Notes: generated by a model not told the origin, from the sequence alone. Counted from the first letter of the stretch, positions 47,563 through 57,006 are shown. The stretch is 64,000 nucleotides of DNA from Vineibacter terrae (GCF_008039615.1 NZ_VDUZ01000007.1:159277-223276), one strand, 5' to 3'. Translations and numbers: made by a program.

Positions 47563-50142
47563 ATGCCGAATTTTGGAACCCCTCCTCCTGCCGCGGGCAT
47601 ACGCTCCAAGCGCGAGACGTTCAAGCGCACAGCTGCTGCCTTGCTGGGCCAAGCCGAGGCCGTTTGCCGCTACCTGCTGCCGAGGGGCCGGCGCGCGGGG
47701 CACGAATGGACCGTCGGCAGCATCGATGGCGAGCCGGGACACAGCCTGTCAGTCAACCTGCACACGGGCGTGTGGAAGGACTTCGCCGACTGGCCCGGTG
47801 GTGCTGACCTGATCTCGCTGTGGGCAGCTGTCAGCCGTATCCCCCAGGGTGAAGCCAAGGCGGAAGCCGAAAAGTGGCTGGGGCTGGAGACGCCCCGGCA
47901 GCGCAGCAACAATCAGGTCCGCCAGGTCAACGACGTACCGCCGATGCTGCCATCACACCCGATAGAGGACTGGTGGACGGGCCGACCGGCAACACGGCAG
48001 TGGAAATACTTCGACGCGGCCGGCAACCTGGCTTGCGTGGTCCACCGGTGGGACGATCCGGAGGGAATGCGCGACAAGGTGATCCGCCCGTTCCTGCCAG
48101 ATGGCCGGATGAAGGCGCCACCGGCGCCGCGCCCTTTGTACAATCTCCCGACGATCCTTGAACCTGGATCCAACGCTCTGATCGTTCTGGTCGAGGGTGA
48201 GAAATGCTGCGACGCGCTCGCCGAGCTGGACAACCCCGACCTAGTGCCTGTGACTAATATCGGCGGCGCTAACATGGTTGGCTACACCGATTGGACGCCG
48301 CTGGCTGGAAGACATGTGCTGCGTTGGGCCGATAATGATCGCGCCGGCGAGACCTGGAAGGAGGCAACGCGGGCGAAGCTCCTTGAGGTAGGCGCCGCCT
48401 CAATCCGCGATGTTGTCGTGCCTGTCGGCAAGGCGGACGGCTGGGATTGCGCCGATGCCGCGCCCGATGAGCGGCAGCAGCTCATTGAACGATGCCGCGA
48501 GGCGATTTCGGGGGAGCCGACGCTTAGTGACCTCGCGACAGAAGGAGTGGACTTCCCACAGGCAGGTCCCGATGCCGTAGGCGACAGAACGCCGGCCTCG
48601 GAGGCCGATCCGGACTGGCCGCCGCCCGTTCCGATTGAGGCTGAACTCAGGTCCGTCAAGCCCTTCGATCCCCGCATGCTGCCGGAACCGCTGGACGGGT
48701 GGGTCGTGGACGAAGCGAAGCGAATGGCGTGTCCGCCCGACTTCATCGCAGCAGCGGTTCTGGTGGCGTTGGGTTCGATCGTGGGGGCGCGTTGCGCGGT
48801 CAATCCCAAGCAAAATGACTCCTGGCAAATCGTTCCGAACATCTGGGGCGCGATCGTGGGTGATCCGGCGTCCAAAAAATCGCCGGCCATGAGTACCGCC
48901 TTTGCCCCGCTGAACCCACTAATGGAGGCGGAGAGACAGATGCATGAGGATGCCCTGCTGAAATATAGGGCCGACAAAGACATTCACGACGCAAAGATTG
49001 AGGACATGAAGGCTCGCATCAAAAAGGCTGCGGCAGGCAAGTCGGATAGCGAAGACATGGACGCCTGCAAGAGAGCGCTCGAGGCGCTATACAAGCATGC
49101 GCCCAGGCGGCCACCTTTGCATCGCTACAAGACCGACGATACCACCATCGAGAAGGCGGGTGAGCTGCAGCAGGACCAGGCCGGTTTGCTGGTCAAGCGG
49201 GATGAACTGACAGGCTGGTTCGCGAGCATGGACCGCTCAGGCCACGAAGCAGACCGTCCCTTCTGGAACGAATCCTGGAACGGCAACCAGAGCTACGACG
49301 TCGATCGGATCGGTCGCGGACATATCTCGATCCCGAACCTGTGCCTGAGCATCTTTGGTGGCATCCAGCCTGACAAGCTCACGATGTACCTCTCGCGGAC
49401 GGTCGACGCGCTTGAAAACGACGGCCTGCTTCAGCGGTTTCAGATGCTGGTCTATCCCGACCCGGTGCCGGATCGCGGCAAATGGCGCGACCTTCCGCCG
49501 GACAAGGCAAAGCGCGATGCGGCCTTCGCGGTCTTCGAGAAGCTGGCGACGTTCGAGCCGCTCGCATGGGGAGCGAAGCCTGCAGGCGATTTGCATCGCT
49601 TCCCCTTCTTCTGTTTCGACGAGGGGGGCCAGAAGGTATTCATCGGCTGGTTCGAGGTGCTGTACAGCCGGATAGACAATGAAGAAGAGCCGCTGATCCA
49701 GCAGCATCTGGCCAAGTACACCAAGCTGTGCGCGTCACTGGCGCTCAGTTTCTTCCTGGTCCGGAAGGCTGCCGGTGCTGAAGCAGAGCTGATCGAGAGA
49801 GAAGATGTCGTGCGTGCTGTGGCGTGGTGCGAGTTTCTTGAAGATCACGCCAGGCGTTGCTACGGCCTCGTTCTGGACAGGGGCCAGCGGGCGGCGCAGA
49901 CGCTGGCGAAGAGGCTGGAGCAGGGGAAGCTCGCCGACGGCTTCACCGCATACGACGTTCGCCATCAAGGGTGGCGGGGCTTGAAGGCCGACTCCGAGGC
50001 TCAGGCGGCGCTCAACTACCTGGAGGGCGCGCATTGGCTGAGGGCGAAGGCCACTGCGCCCGGTCCGGACGGGGGAAGGCCCACGGTCCGCTACAGGATC
50101 AACCCCGCCATCCGCCGTGAGGACAAAAAGGGCAGGTCATGA
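47563..50142 (+). CDS. Toprim/DUF3987 primase-helicase of a satellite-like element
   Basis: An 859-residue replication protein. The N-terminal ~110 residues resemble the phage primase start (SIDGEPGHSLSVNLHTGVWK, DFADWPGGADLISLW). A Toprim domain follows with EGEKCCDAL (211-219) and DNDRAG (257-262). DUF3987 begins near residue 370, with the P-loop-like GDPASKKSPA (433-442). It is probably a fused primase-helicase that starts replication of the element. Its stop overlaps the next ATG (ATGA). Confidence 0.88.
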   Translation: MPNFGTPPPAAGIRSKRETFKRTAAALLGQAEAVCRYLLPRGRRAGHEWTVGSIDGEPGHSLSVNLHTGVWKDFADWPGGADLISLWAAVSRIPQGEAKAEAEKWLGLETPRQRSNNQVRQVNDVPPMLPSHPIEDWWTGRPATRQWKYFDAAGNLACVVHRWDDPEGMRDKVIRPFLPDGRMKAPPAPRPLYNLPTILEPGSNALIVLVEGEKCCDALAELDNPDLVPVTNIGGANMVGYTDWTPLAGRHVLRWADNDRAGETWKEATRAKLLEVGAASIRDVVVPVGKADGWDCADAAPDERQQLIERCREAISGEPTLSDLATEGVDFPQAGPDAVGDRTPASEADPDWPPPVPIEAELRSVKPFDPRMLPEPLDGWVVDEAKRMACPPDFIAAAVLVALGSIVGARCAVNPKQNDSWQIVPNIWGAIVGDPASKKSPAMSTAFAPLNPLMEAERQMHEDALLKYRADKDIHDAKIEDMKARIKKAAAGKSDSEDMDACKRALEALYKHAPRRPPLHRYKTDDTTIEKAGELQQDQAGLLVKRDELTGWFASMDRSGHEADRPFWNESWNGNQSYDVDRIGRGHISIPNLCLSIFGGIQPDKLTMYLSRTVDALENDGLLQRFQMLVYPDPVPDRGKWRDLPPDKAKRDAAFAVFEKLATFEPLAWGAKPAGDLHRFPFFCFDEGGQKVFIGWFEVLYSRIDNEEEPLIQQHLAKYTKLCASLALSFFLVRKAAGAEAELIEREDVVRAVAWCEFLEDHARRCYGLVLDRGQRAAQTLAKRLEQGKLADGFTAYDVRHQGWRGLKADSEAQAALNYLEGAHWLRAKATAPGPDGGRPTVRYRINPAIRREDKKGRS

Positions 50143-50792
50143 GCTTGTTCGACTGGGCGCTGCGCGAGTTGGCTGAAGTGGCGAGGGAGGGTACTGCGAA
50201 AACTGCGGAAACCTCTCGTGCATCAGTTTCCGCAGTTTTCGCAGTGGGTACCGGGCCTGATTCGGCGCGCACGCGCCCACCCTCGATTGGCCAGGCGCAA
50301 CGCGAACTTCCGGAAAGGACCTGCCCGAGGACTGTGAAAACCGCGGAAACCTCCATGCCGGCAGTTCCGGCAGCACCTATCCGCCCTGCCAGGCAGGCCA
50401 ACGCCCGCGGCAAGGTCATCGTGAAGGGGCTCCGATACGACTTCTCGCCTGCAGCGACGCGGTCGCTCGCCCGCCATCAGTACAGCGGCACGCCTTCTGG
50501 CGTGCCAGATCAGCCAGCCGAAAAGGCCGGGTTAGGTACTGTGAAAACTGCGGAAACCCCTCATGCGGCAGTTTCCGCAGCTTTCGCAGTCCCCCCAGCG
50601 ACCTTTCCGGAGTCGATCCCTCCGGTTTCCGCAGTTTTCGCAGTCTCCAGAGGGGCCATTTCGTGGATGCAGACACCCTGCGGGGCGAATTCGAGGAACG
50701 CGCCGCTATCATGGAGTTCGACGGCGGACTCAGTCGCAAGGATGCCGAGGCGGCGGCATGGCAGATCGTCTACGGCGGCCGTTGAGCGATGA
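50139..50792 (+). CDS. Palindrome-rich ORF downstream of the primase
   Basis: ATG 50139 overlaps the primase stop, a sign of translation. The protein has repeated phrases (AKTAETSRASVSAVFAVGTG, TVKTAETSMPAVPAA, TVKTAETPHAAVSAAFAV) that come directly from DNA inverted repeats. After about codon 170 the frame becomes unlike the start, and a separate small ORF (50663-50785) begins in another frame, so the true C-terminus is uncertain. Perhaps the DNA or RNA structure matters more than the peptide. Confidence 0.5.
   Translation: MSLFDWALRELAEVAREGTAKTAETSRASVSAVFAVGTGPDSARTRPPSIGQAQRELPERTCPRTVKTAETSMPAVPAAPIRPARQANARGKVIVKGLRYDFSPAATRSLARHQYSGTPSGVPDQPAEKAGLGTVKTAETPHAAVSAAFAVPPATFPESIPPVSAVFAVSRGAISWMQTPCGANSRNAPLSWSSTADSVARMPRRRHGRSSTAAVER
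50193..50245. repeat. Perfect 20-bp inverted repeat, copy 1
   Basis: ACTGCGAAAACTGCGGAAAC (50193-50212) is the exact complement of GTTTCCGCAGTTTTCGCAGT (50226-50245), with a 13-base loop. Confidence 0.95.
50331..50370. repeat. Degenerate copy 2 of the inverted repeat
   Basis: The left arm ACTGTGAAAACCGCGGAAAC (50331-50350) is clear; the right arm near 50360 (GCAGTTCCGGCAG) is eroded. Confidence 0.75.
50538..50590. repeat. Inverted repeat, copy 3
   Basis: ACTGTGAAAACTGCGGAAAC (50538-50557) pairs with GTTTCCGCAGCTTTCGCAGT (50571-50590) at 18 of 20 positions, again with a 13-base loop. Confidence 0.92.
50625..50644 (+). repeat. Right-arm half copy 4
   Basis: GTTTCCGCAGTTTTCGCAGT is identical to the right arm of copy 1; no left arm is nearby. 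Confidence 0.85.
50663..50785 (+). CDS. Small ORF (40 aa) between palindromes and terminase
   Basis: GTG 50663 after AGAGGGG. The peptide has LRGEFEERAAIMEFDGGLSR then KDAEAAAWQIVYGGR, an acidic helical unit that I recall as the usual ending of proteins downstream of DUF3987 primases. It may be the true C-terminus of the preceding gene after a frame change. Confidence 0.5.
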   Translation: MDADTLRGEFEERAAIMEFDGGLSRKDAEAAAWQIVYGGR

Positions 50793-50850
50793 GCACCGCA
50801 ACAGCCCGAGTACCAGTTGTGGTAACCTATGCCGTTGCATGGAGGCCAGC

Positions 50851-51480
50851 ATGCCCAAGCGTATAGAGCGGCCGGAGCTCTCAGCGGACATGCCGGCAGA
50901 CTCACCCGAGCCGGTCGCTCTCCTGACCGGCCCGCGCAAGAACGGCAGCCACTACGTCAAGGACCCGAAGACAGGTCGATGGGCCCCGGGACCTAGCCAC
51001 CGAACCGGCCAACAGGAGATTTTTGCGGTTGAGTACGCCCGCAACGGCGGCCGTGGCACCGAGGCTGCCCGACGGGCGGGTTATTCGGAGAGGATGGCCG
51101 GCAGATATGCTTACCAATTGCTCGAAAAACCCAACGTGCAGGTCTTGATCCGCAAGGAACAACGTCGACTGCTGACAGGATTGGCGTCGCTGGCGCTCGC
51201 GCAGGCGAAGCTGATGCTGGAGGATCCCGAGACGCCTGCCGGGGCGCGCGCGTCGCTGATCACCGCGGTTCTCGACCGGGCTGGCCTGGCGCCGGTGAAG
51301 GAGCAGAAGGACGAAGAGATCGATGGACGCGACCTGCGGGAGATGAGCCTGCAGGAGCTGGAGGCGCTGTGGCGCGATCGCTGCAAGGTCATTGAGGGCG
51401 GGCAGGCGGAGTCTCTCCTGACGACGATCGGCGAGGAACACCCGGAAGAAAGCAGCGGGAGCGATTCGCATGCACCCTGA
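50851..51480 (+). CDS. Terminase small subunit-like protein
   Basis: ATG 50851 follows GGAGG. RTGQQEIFAVEYARNGGRGT, EAARRAGYSERMAGRYAYQL, LEKPNVQVLIRKEQRRLLTG are typical of the small-terminase N-terminal DNA-binding domain, and ARASLITAVLDRAGLAPVK follows. No large terminase, portal or capsid gene is near; satellites often carry only the small subunit to redirect a helper phage's packaging. Confidence 0.75.
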   Translation: MPKRIERPELSADMPADSPEPVALLTGPRKNGSHYVKDPKTGRWAPGPSHRTGQQEIFAVEYARNGGRGTEAARRAGYSERMAGRYAYQLLEKPNVQVLIRKEQRRLLTGLASLALAQAKLMLEDPETPAGARASLITAVLDRAGLAPVKEQKDEEIDGRDLREMSLQELEALWRDRCKVIEGGQAESLLTTIGEEHPEESSGSDSHAP

Positions 51481-51769
51481 CACACGACACCATGCAAGCA
51501 GGCTGGACGAAGAGTTCCAGTGCGACGTTCTCGAAATCCGCTACGATGTAACGAAGATGGCCGGCTATGTCTTCATGGCGGACGACACCTATTGCAACGC
51601 GGATGGCGTCATTGACTTCTTTGTGCGTCTCGATCCGGCTGTTAGGTACATCTACACGTTCATGGGCGACAACGAGGATACGTACTACGTCAAGCTCGCC
51701 GGAAGCGCATGGGCTTCGTACCGCCCTCCACATCGTTTGACGCGCCTTTCGACGGTGCCGGGACGTTGA
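51470..51769 (+). CDS. Small hypothetical protein after terminase
   Basis: 99 residues; the start overlaps the terminase stop by 11 bases. EEFQCDVLEIRYDVTKMAGY, VFMADDTYCNADGVIDFFVR, AVRYIYTFMGDNEDTYYVKL suggest a compact alpha/beta protein rich in Asp/Tyr. No family recognised. Confidence 0.55.
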   Translation: MHPDTRHHASRLDEEFQCDVLEIRYDVTKMAGYVFMADDTYCNADGVIDFFVRLDPAVRYIYTFMGDNEDTYYVKLAGSAWASYRPPHRLTRLSTVPGR

Positions 51770-51910
51770 TCGCGGCTGCGGGTGTCTGGCGGCAGTGACG
51801 GACGGTGCAGGGGATCGACCGGGAGGAACAAACGGGCGTGGTGATCTGAAGCTAGGCTGTGCCTCGCGATCGCGACTCTTTGCCAACCCGTTGCTGCGCC
51901 GTTGAATTCC

Positions 51911-53203
51911 TCATGCCGCGGCTCGCACTGCCGCGATGTCGACGACCTCGGCGACCTGGTTGCAGTGATCTGCCCACTCGCTCATGAGCTGGGCTCGCTT
52001 CTGGAAAAGGTCGCCACGCTGGTAGGCCGCTTCGGTTTGATCCTTGACGACATGGGCCAGAGCCGCCTCGGCGAGTTCGCGCGGATGGTTGGTCGCCTCT
52101 GCACACCAGTCTCTGAATGACGATCGGAAACCATGCGGCACCACGGGGCGGCCGTTCCGCTTCGGGTCAATCCATTGCTGGTCTGCTCGTTCCTTCCTCT
52201 CGGCGTTCATGCGGTCGATCACGGCGGCCATGGCGTTGTCGGACAGGCCCTTGCCCAGCTTTCCGCCGGGGAATACCCAATCGCCGTGTTCCTTGGCTCG
52301 AAGCGGGAGCACCTCACGGAGGATGGCGACGGCGGCCGGACTCAGCGGTACCCGGTGCGGCCGGTCAGCTTTCATTCGCTCCGCGGGGATGTCCCAGGCT
52401 GCCGCATCCAGGTCGAACTCCGGCCAGCGGGAAGCAATCGTTTCAGTTGTCCGTTTCGCCGTCAGTATCGTGAACTCCAGTGCCCGCGCTGCGATGCCGC
52501 TCTGGTTCCTCAGCGCAGCCATGAACTCCGCCATCCGCGTCCACGGTAGGGCAGGGTGATGTTGCACGCGCGCGATTTTGGACCGCCGTGGCAGCAAGTT
52601 CTGCAGGTGGCCGCGCCAGCGGGCCGGGTTCTCGCTACTGCGCCAGCCGCGCGCCTTCGCGTAGTCCAGAACAGACTCGATGCGACCACGGACGCGACTG
52701 GCGGTCTCCGGCTTCCGGGTCCAGATGGGCTCGAGGGCCGACATGACGTCGCTTGTCTCTATGGCGGAGACAGCCCGGCTGCCGAATTGTGGGTAGGCGT
52801 ACGTCGCGAGGGTCGAGGACCACTGCGCTGCATGCTTGGCGTTCCGCCAGCTCGGCGCGTGAGCATCAATGTAGCGGGTGGCGCACTCCCGGAAGCTGAT
52901 GGCCTGAGCAGCCTGGACAGCGGCGGCTGATAGCTGAATACGCTTTGCCTCGATGGGGTCGATGCCAGCAACAAGCGCTTGCCGCGCATTGCTGGCTTTC
53001 CTGCGTGCCTCGGCCAGTGAAACGTCCTTCAGCGCACCCAGGCCCATATCCCGGCGCCGACCGCCGTGTCGGTACCGAAAGACCCAGGATCCAGTGCCGG
53101 CGACGGTGACTTGAAGGTACAATCCATTACCATCTGAGTAGAAGCCGGCAGATTTTGGTCGCTGCACATCCAAGGCGGCCAGCCGATTGATTTTCCGTGC
53201 CAT
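51911..53203 (-). CDS. Tyrosine integrase (DUF4102 type)
   Basis: ATG 53203 opens MARKINRLAALDVQRPKSAG; an in-frame ATG at 53218 is in the arm repeat. The DUF4102 arm-binding domain has FYSDGNGLYLQV and DMGLGALKDVSLAEARRKAS. The catalytic domain has ILTAKRTTETIASRW (Arg I), VPHGFRSSFRDWCAE (HxxR) and VVKDQTEAAYQRGDLFQKRA (Tyr). These integrases usually target tRNA genes. It starts about 145 bases from the tRNA-like repeat at 53348. Confidence 0.93.
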   Translation of the reverse strand: MARKINRLAALDVQRPKSAGFYSDGNGLYLQVTVAGTGSWVFRYRHGGRRRDMGLGALKDVSLAEARRKASNARQALVAGIDPIEAKRIQLSAAAVQAAQAISFRECATRYIDAHAPSWRNAKHAAQWSSTLATYAYPQFGSRAVSAIETSDVMSALEPIWTRKPETASRVRGRIESVLDYAKARGWRSSENPARWRGHLQNLLPRRSKIARVQHHPALPWTRMAEFMAALRNQSGIAARALEFTILTAKRTTETIASRWPEFDLDAAAWDIPAERMKADRPHRVPLSPAAVAILREVLPLRAKEHGDWVFPGGKLGKGLSDNAMAAVIDRMNAERKERADQQWIDPKRNGRPVVPHGFRSSFRDWCAEATNHPRELAEAALAHVVKDQTEAAYQRGDLFQKRAQLMSEWADHCNQVAEVVDIAAVRAAA

Positions 53204-53209
53204 TGCGAG

Positions 53210-53228
53210 CCCATCCACTTACCCATCC
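53210..53228 (+). repeat. Right arm-type repeat (possible integrase site)
   Basis: CCCATCCACTTACCCATCC, one mismatch to 7082-7100, same orientation, directly upstream of the integrase start; binding here could also repress int. Confidence 0.55.
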
Positions 53229-53347
53229 AAGGTAGCTGGATTGTACGGGATCAAGTCGGAGGTCGTAAGACACAAAGAATGGAAGAGACTCGGAAAATAC
53301 AGGAACAATGGATGTCCTAGGAAGTCTTCGGACATTACTGCGGCGGA

Positions 53348-53361
53348 CACCCTCTCCGCCA
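53348..53361 (+). repeat. Putative attR
   Basis: CACCCTCTCCGCCA, identical to the 3' end of tRNA-Ser(CGA) at 7014-7027; the bases before it do not continue the tRNA. Confidence 0.65.
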
Positions 53362-53504
53362 TTTAGCAATAGCTAATTTTTTCAATGATGTAGCGCTGGG
53401 TTCGTAGACCCAAGTGTTACATGATTGTGAACGTCTCGATGGACTCCAATTGACGGTACAATCGTGACTTATCGCAACGTTACGCCCACTGTTTCTTGCC
53501 TCGG

Positions 53505-56027
53505 TCAAACTTGCGCCCGTTGTCCGACCGCCAACCGCTGGCGCACCTGCTCATAAATCTCGACCACGCCCGGCATGGTGAGCGTGACTGCTAAGCCGAA
53601 CGGAACGGGCTCGTCGACTGGGACGCCTTGGTCAGGATCTCGCTGCACCGCAAGAGGAATGACCATCCCGGCGCTCACCACCGGGGCTTGGTTGCCGCTC
53701 CAGCAGCGTGTGAACACGGTGCCACGGTTCGTCTGATTTCCGTCTGGCTGATTGGAATGTGCCCTGATGCGGAGAGCCTCCTTCTCCCTTGGCTCGAGCA
53801 GCTTCAATCGTACGGACCGATAGCTCTTCCGTCCCGGCGAGGTCGGCGTGAACCAGGCGAGTGTGGCAAACAGAGCATGCGGGCGCGCCTGACCGCCCAT
53901 GGCAATCGGCACTGGCACGTTGACAATAGCGACCTTGTCCCGCTCAAGCGTGCCGGCCGCCCAGAAGGTCGCCCGGTCGCCGGCACAGGCAACGGCATCG
54001 TCGGCTTCCACGCAACCGAAACCGAGAAAACGTCGGATGTTGTCCCTCTGGCGCAGGTGGTACTTTCCCTCGGGCGGACCGATGGTAGCTCGGATCAGTG
54101 CGGCCGCTTCCTCTGGCCACCTCGCCGGATGTGCGATCAGTGCCTTGAGCAACACGGCCTTCTGGACGTGAGAGAGGCCGAGAAATGTGCCACCATAGGC
54201 CGCCTCGAGGGCGTCATGGATGCGATGCGCCGTACGCGACGCCAGCGCGGCGGCCGCGCTGCTGCCATTGGTGAAGCCGTCGACGTCCTCGCGGCCACCT
54301 TGGGGCGGTGCGGCGACCTTCAGCCCCGCAGATCGGGTTGCACGTGCCGGCATGACCTCGATGTGGAAGTGATTGCGGACAAAGCGCAAGTGCTCGCGAC
54401 CGCCCGGCATTAAGATGTCGGGTTTCACGCTCAACGCGAATCCCGGCCCGATTGCGCTCGAGGGATTGGCCATACGTACTTCGCCATATGGATCGACGTT
54501 CACCCGCGCCGTCGCGCGTTCGGCCGCGCTTACACGGTCCTCGTTGCAGGCGCCGATCGTCAGGCCGTTCACCGTTTCGGCTGGCGAGAAGAGGCGTCGG
54601 TCGGCGACGATGTCACCTAATGCCCGTAACGTCTCGGCCGCTCTATCGTCGGCGGCTGCGTCCTCAAAAGTGGTGCTGTTGGCGTAGGCCGGGATACCGA
54701 ACGGCTGGAGGCAATTGCCGGCGCTCACGATGAAGAGCAGGCCGAACCGATACGCCAGCCGATCGAGCAGTCTCGCCCACGGCGACAACTGCCCGTGAAA
54801 GGGCCGGCGAGGATTCCCCAGCGAGACGTTGACGATGAGTACGCCCGGCGAGGTGGCCTGGGGTCCGTCGCGCATAGCAACGACGGCGGTGTAAATCAGG
54901 TCGACGATTAGCCGGTCATCGGGGAAGGCGTCGCCGGCGCCCATCACCGGCACGACGTGGATGCGGCGGGGTAGCGGCGGCTCGGGGCTGTTTCGGTCAC
55001 CGTGTATAATCAGCGACGCCATGGCGGTCCCATGAACCCGGTCAGCGACGGGCGCGGCCGCCTCCAGCCCGAACAGGTCGTCAACAACGAGATGAGCGGC
55101 AAGGAGCGCGTGCGCCGCAATTGGCACGCCGTCGAGGAGTGCGAGGATTGGCGTACCAAGCGCGCCGGCAGGGCGAGCGCCATCGGGATCCTCCGCGTCT
55201 GCGACCTCGATCGTGCTGGCGATGCTTTGCGGTCGGATGTGCATGACGGGCTCGAGGCCGACGATGCCATCGGTCGACCGTTCAATGATCGCGCGCACCG
55301 CGCGCACCGGGAGTTCCACCAGCATCGCGTGATACGAGATGTCGTCAATGCGAGCGCGCGAGATCACTCGGCCGCCATGAGCTACGACGGCGGCACGAAC
55401 CTCGTTCTCTTGGACCACCCCGGTCACAGGATTCGCACGATAAACGAGTTCAATCTCCAGCTTGACACCATCGTCGTCGTCACGCTCGAAGACCTCTTCG
55501 GCGAGGATGTTGATTTCTCCGGGTTGGACCCGATCGACGGGACCCCAGGGTCGGAGGTTCCGCAGCAAGGCGAACACGTCGCGCCATGGTGTCTCGCCGA
55601 ACACGAGCCGCCCCGCTTGCCAACGCCGCCACAGGGACTCAAGTTCGCGGAGCGCGCGAACGTCAGGCACCATGAGGTAGGCAACTGGCGCCTTGTCTTC
55701 GTCGTCGCCGACCAACTCCTCCTCGTCGATCAATTCAAGACCCGGCACGTTCCGGACAGCGGCAGCAAACGGCCCGATAGCGCCCCGCACCTCGAAAACG
55801 AGCAGCCGTTCCGGTGCGAGAGCGGCGGGATCGGCGCGCAGCTCAAGACCTGTGGGATCGCGCGCGAGAACTTCAGCCAAACGGTCGAACTTCGGAGAGA
55901 AGATGGCGGTCTGCCGGCCCCGCGGGAAAGCGTCAGGTCTTGGAATCGACCGCTGTCTTCCGATGGGTCGATCTTGCTGTGGCTCGGGCGTCAGCCTCAG
56001 CAGGGGTTTGCCTGGGTCGCTCGCCAT
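53505..56027 (-). CDS. Subtilisin-like serine protease, IetS-like
   Basis: An 840-residue S8 protease without a signal peptide. The catalytic triad is visible: Asp299 in TPILALLDGVPI, His332 in RVHGTAMASLIIHG, Ser590 in GFTNGSSAAAALASRTAH; LLFIVSAGNC holds the oxyanion Asn. An N-terminal region of ~290 residues precedes the triad and a beta-rich C-terminal part follows. It overlaps the AAA ATPase gene by 95 bases in the same direction. This two-gene form matches ietAS, first studied for plasmid incompatibility/stability in Agrobacterium and later reported as phage defence. Assignment is by architecture. Confidence 0.82.
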   Translation of the reverse strand: MASDPGKPLLRLTPEPQQDRPIGRQRSIPRPDAFPRGRQTAIFSPKFDRLAEVLARDPTGLELRADPAALAPERLLVFEVRGAIGPFAAAVRNVPGLELIDEEELVGDDEDKAPVAYLMVPDVRALRELESLWRRWQAGRLVFGETPWRDVFALLRNLRPWGPVDRVQPGEINILAEEVFERDDDDGVKLEIELVYRANPVTGVVQENEVRAAVVAHGGRVISRARIDDISYHAMLVELPVRAVRAIIERSTDGIVGLEPVMHIRPQSIASTIEVADAEDPDGARPAGALGTPILALLDGVPIAAHALLAAHLVVDDLFGLEAAAPVADRVHGTAMASLIIHGDRNSPEPPLPRRIHVVPVMGAGDAFPDDRLIVDLIYTAVVAMRDGPQATSPGVLIVNVSLGNPRRPFHGQLSPWARLLDRLAYRFGLLFIVSAGNCLQPFGIPAYANSTTFEDAAADDRAAETLRALGDIVADRRLFSPAETVNGLTIGACNEDRVSAAERATARVNVDPYGEVRMANPSSAIGPGFALSVKPDILMPGGREHLRFVRNHFHIEVMPARATRSAGLKVAAPPQGGREDVDGFTNGSSAAAALASRTAHRIHDALEAAYGGTFLGLSHVQKAVLLKALIAHPARWPEEAAALIRATIGPPEGKYHLRQRDNIRRFLGFGCVEADDAVACAGDRATFWAAGTLERDKVAIVNVPVPIAMGGQARPHALFATLAWFTPTSPGRKSYRSVRLKLLEPREKEALRIRAHSNQPDGNQTNRGTVFTRCWSGNQAPVVSAGMVIPLAVQRDPDQGVPVDEPVPFGLAVTLTMPGVVEIYEQVRQRLAVGQRAQV

Positions 56028-57006
56028 TCAACGCCCCAGGTCGAACCCGCGACGACCAGAGGTCCAACTCGACTTTGATTGCACCATCGATTCCAACCTC
56101 TCCCAAGCCTAGAATTTGTCGTCGCCGCACGTTCTGACAGAAATCGACCGCCTCCGCGTAGCTGATTGCCCCGAGTTTGGCGGCGATCTTCTGGACTGAC
56201 AGGCTCGGCCGGTCGGGCCAGCTTGACGCGATACGGTCCAGTAAGACCTCGACATGCGTCCGGTCCGGAGCGGGGAAGGCGAGCCGGATCTGGAACCGCC
56301 TCCACACGGCGCGGTCCAGGAGCTCGGCATGGTTGGTGGCGGCAATGGCAAGAACATAGCTCGGAAGTTGGTCGAGCTGCATCAGGAGGAAGGAAACGAC
56401 GCGCTTGATCTCGCCAGTCTCGTGTGTGTCGCCTCGCTCCTTGCCGATGGCGTCGAACTCATCGAACAAGAGGACGCTCGGCTGTGTTCGGATAAAGTCG
56501 AAGAGTTTGCGAAGTCGGGCGTTCGTCTCCCCGAGATAGCTACCGATCAGCGCGTCATAGCGGACGACAAACAGCGGGAGCGAGAGTGCTTCTGCGATAG
56601 CCTCGGCAAAGGAGGTCTTGCCGTTCCCGGGTGGTCCCGAAAGGAGAACCCGGTGGCGCGGCTCGAAGCCGTGCACACGGAGCACGTCCGCCCGGACGTG
56701 CTCTTCGACGAGTTGCCGCCCGTTTTCGCGGACCGGGAAAGGTAGAACGAGGTCGTCCAGCCGCCTTCGGGGCTCAACCTCGATTATTGCCTCTCGACCA
56801 GACCCACCGACGCTCGATACCGACGTGGTCAGCGAAGGCGGGGTGATCGGAACCGCCGAAAGGGCTCGCTGGAGCCGATCGGCGAGAATGTGGTGGTTCT
56901 TGGCGCGCTCATCCGCCGCCAGCGCCTCGGCGGTCGACCTCAATGTCTCGCGATCGCCAGCGGCTGCGGCGCGTACAAGAGAGACAAGGAGGTCACTTCG
57001 AGCCAT
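55933..57006 (-). CDS. AAA ATPase, IetA-like
   Basis: A 357-residue AAA protein: Walker A GPPGNGKT (124-131), Walker B SVLLFDEFDAIG (about 177-188), sensor I IAATNHAELLDRAVWRRF with an arginine finger. The N-terminal ~90 residues are helical. It is the upstream partner of the subtilisin-like protease, and probably controls it or delivers substrates. No promoter is evident. It lies just outside the island's right end. Confidence 0.82.
   Translation of the reverse strand: MARSDLLVSLVRAAAAGDRETLRSTAEALAADERAKNHHILADRLQRALSAVPITPPSLTTSVSSVGGSGREAIIEVEPRRRLDDLVLPFPVRENGRQLVEEHVRADVLRVHGFEPRHRVLLSGPPGNGKTSFAEAIAEALSLPLFVVRYDALIGSYLGETNARLRKLFDFIRTQPSVLLFDEFDAIGKERGDTHETGEIKRVVSFLLMQLDQLPSYVLAIAATNHAELLDRAVWRRFQIRLAFPAPDRTHVEVLLDRIASSWPDRPSLSVQKIAAKLGAISYAEAVDFCQNVRRRQILGLGEVGIDGAIKVELDLWSSRVRPGALNGERPRQTPAEADARATARSTHRKTAVDSKT

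Noticed and set aside
50193..50245. Rho-independent terminator
   Set aside because: No T-run follows the stem and it lies within an open frame with further copies.
55002..56078. 358-aa plus-strand frame
   Set aside because: Antisense to the IetS-like protease, which has full catalytic motifs.
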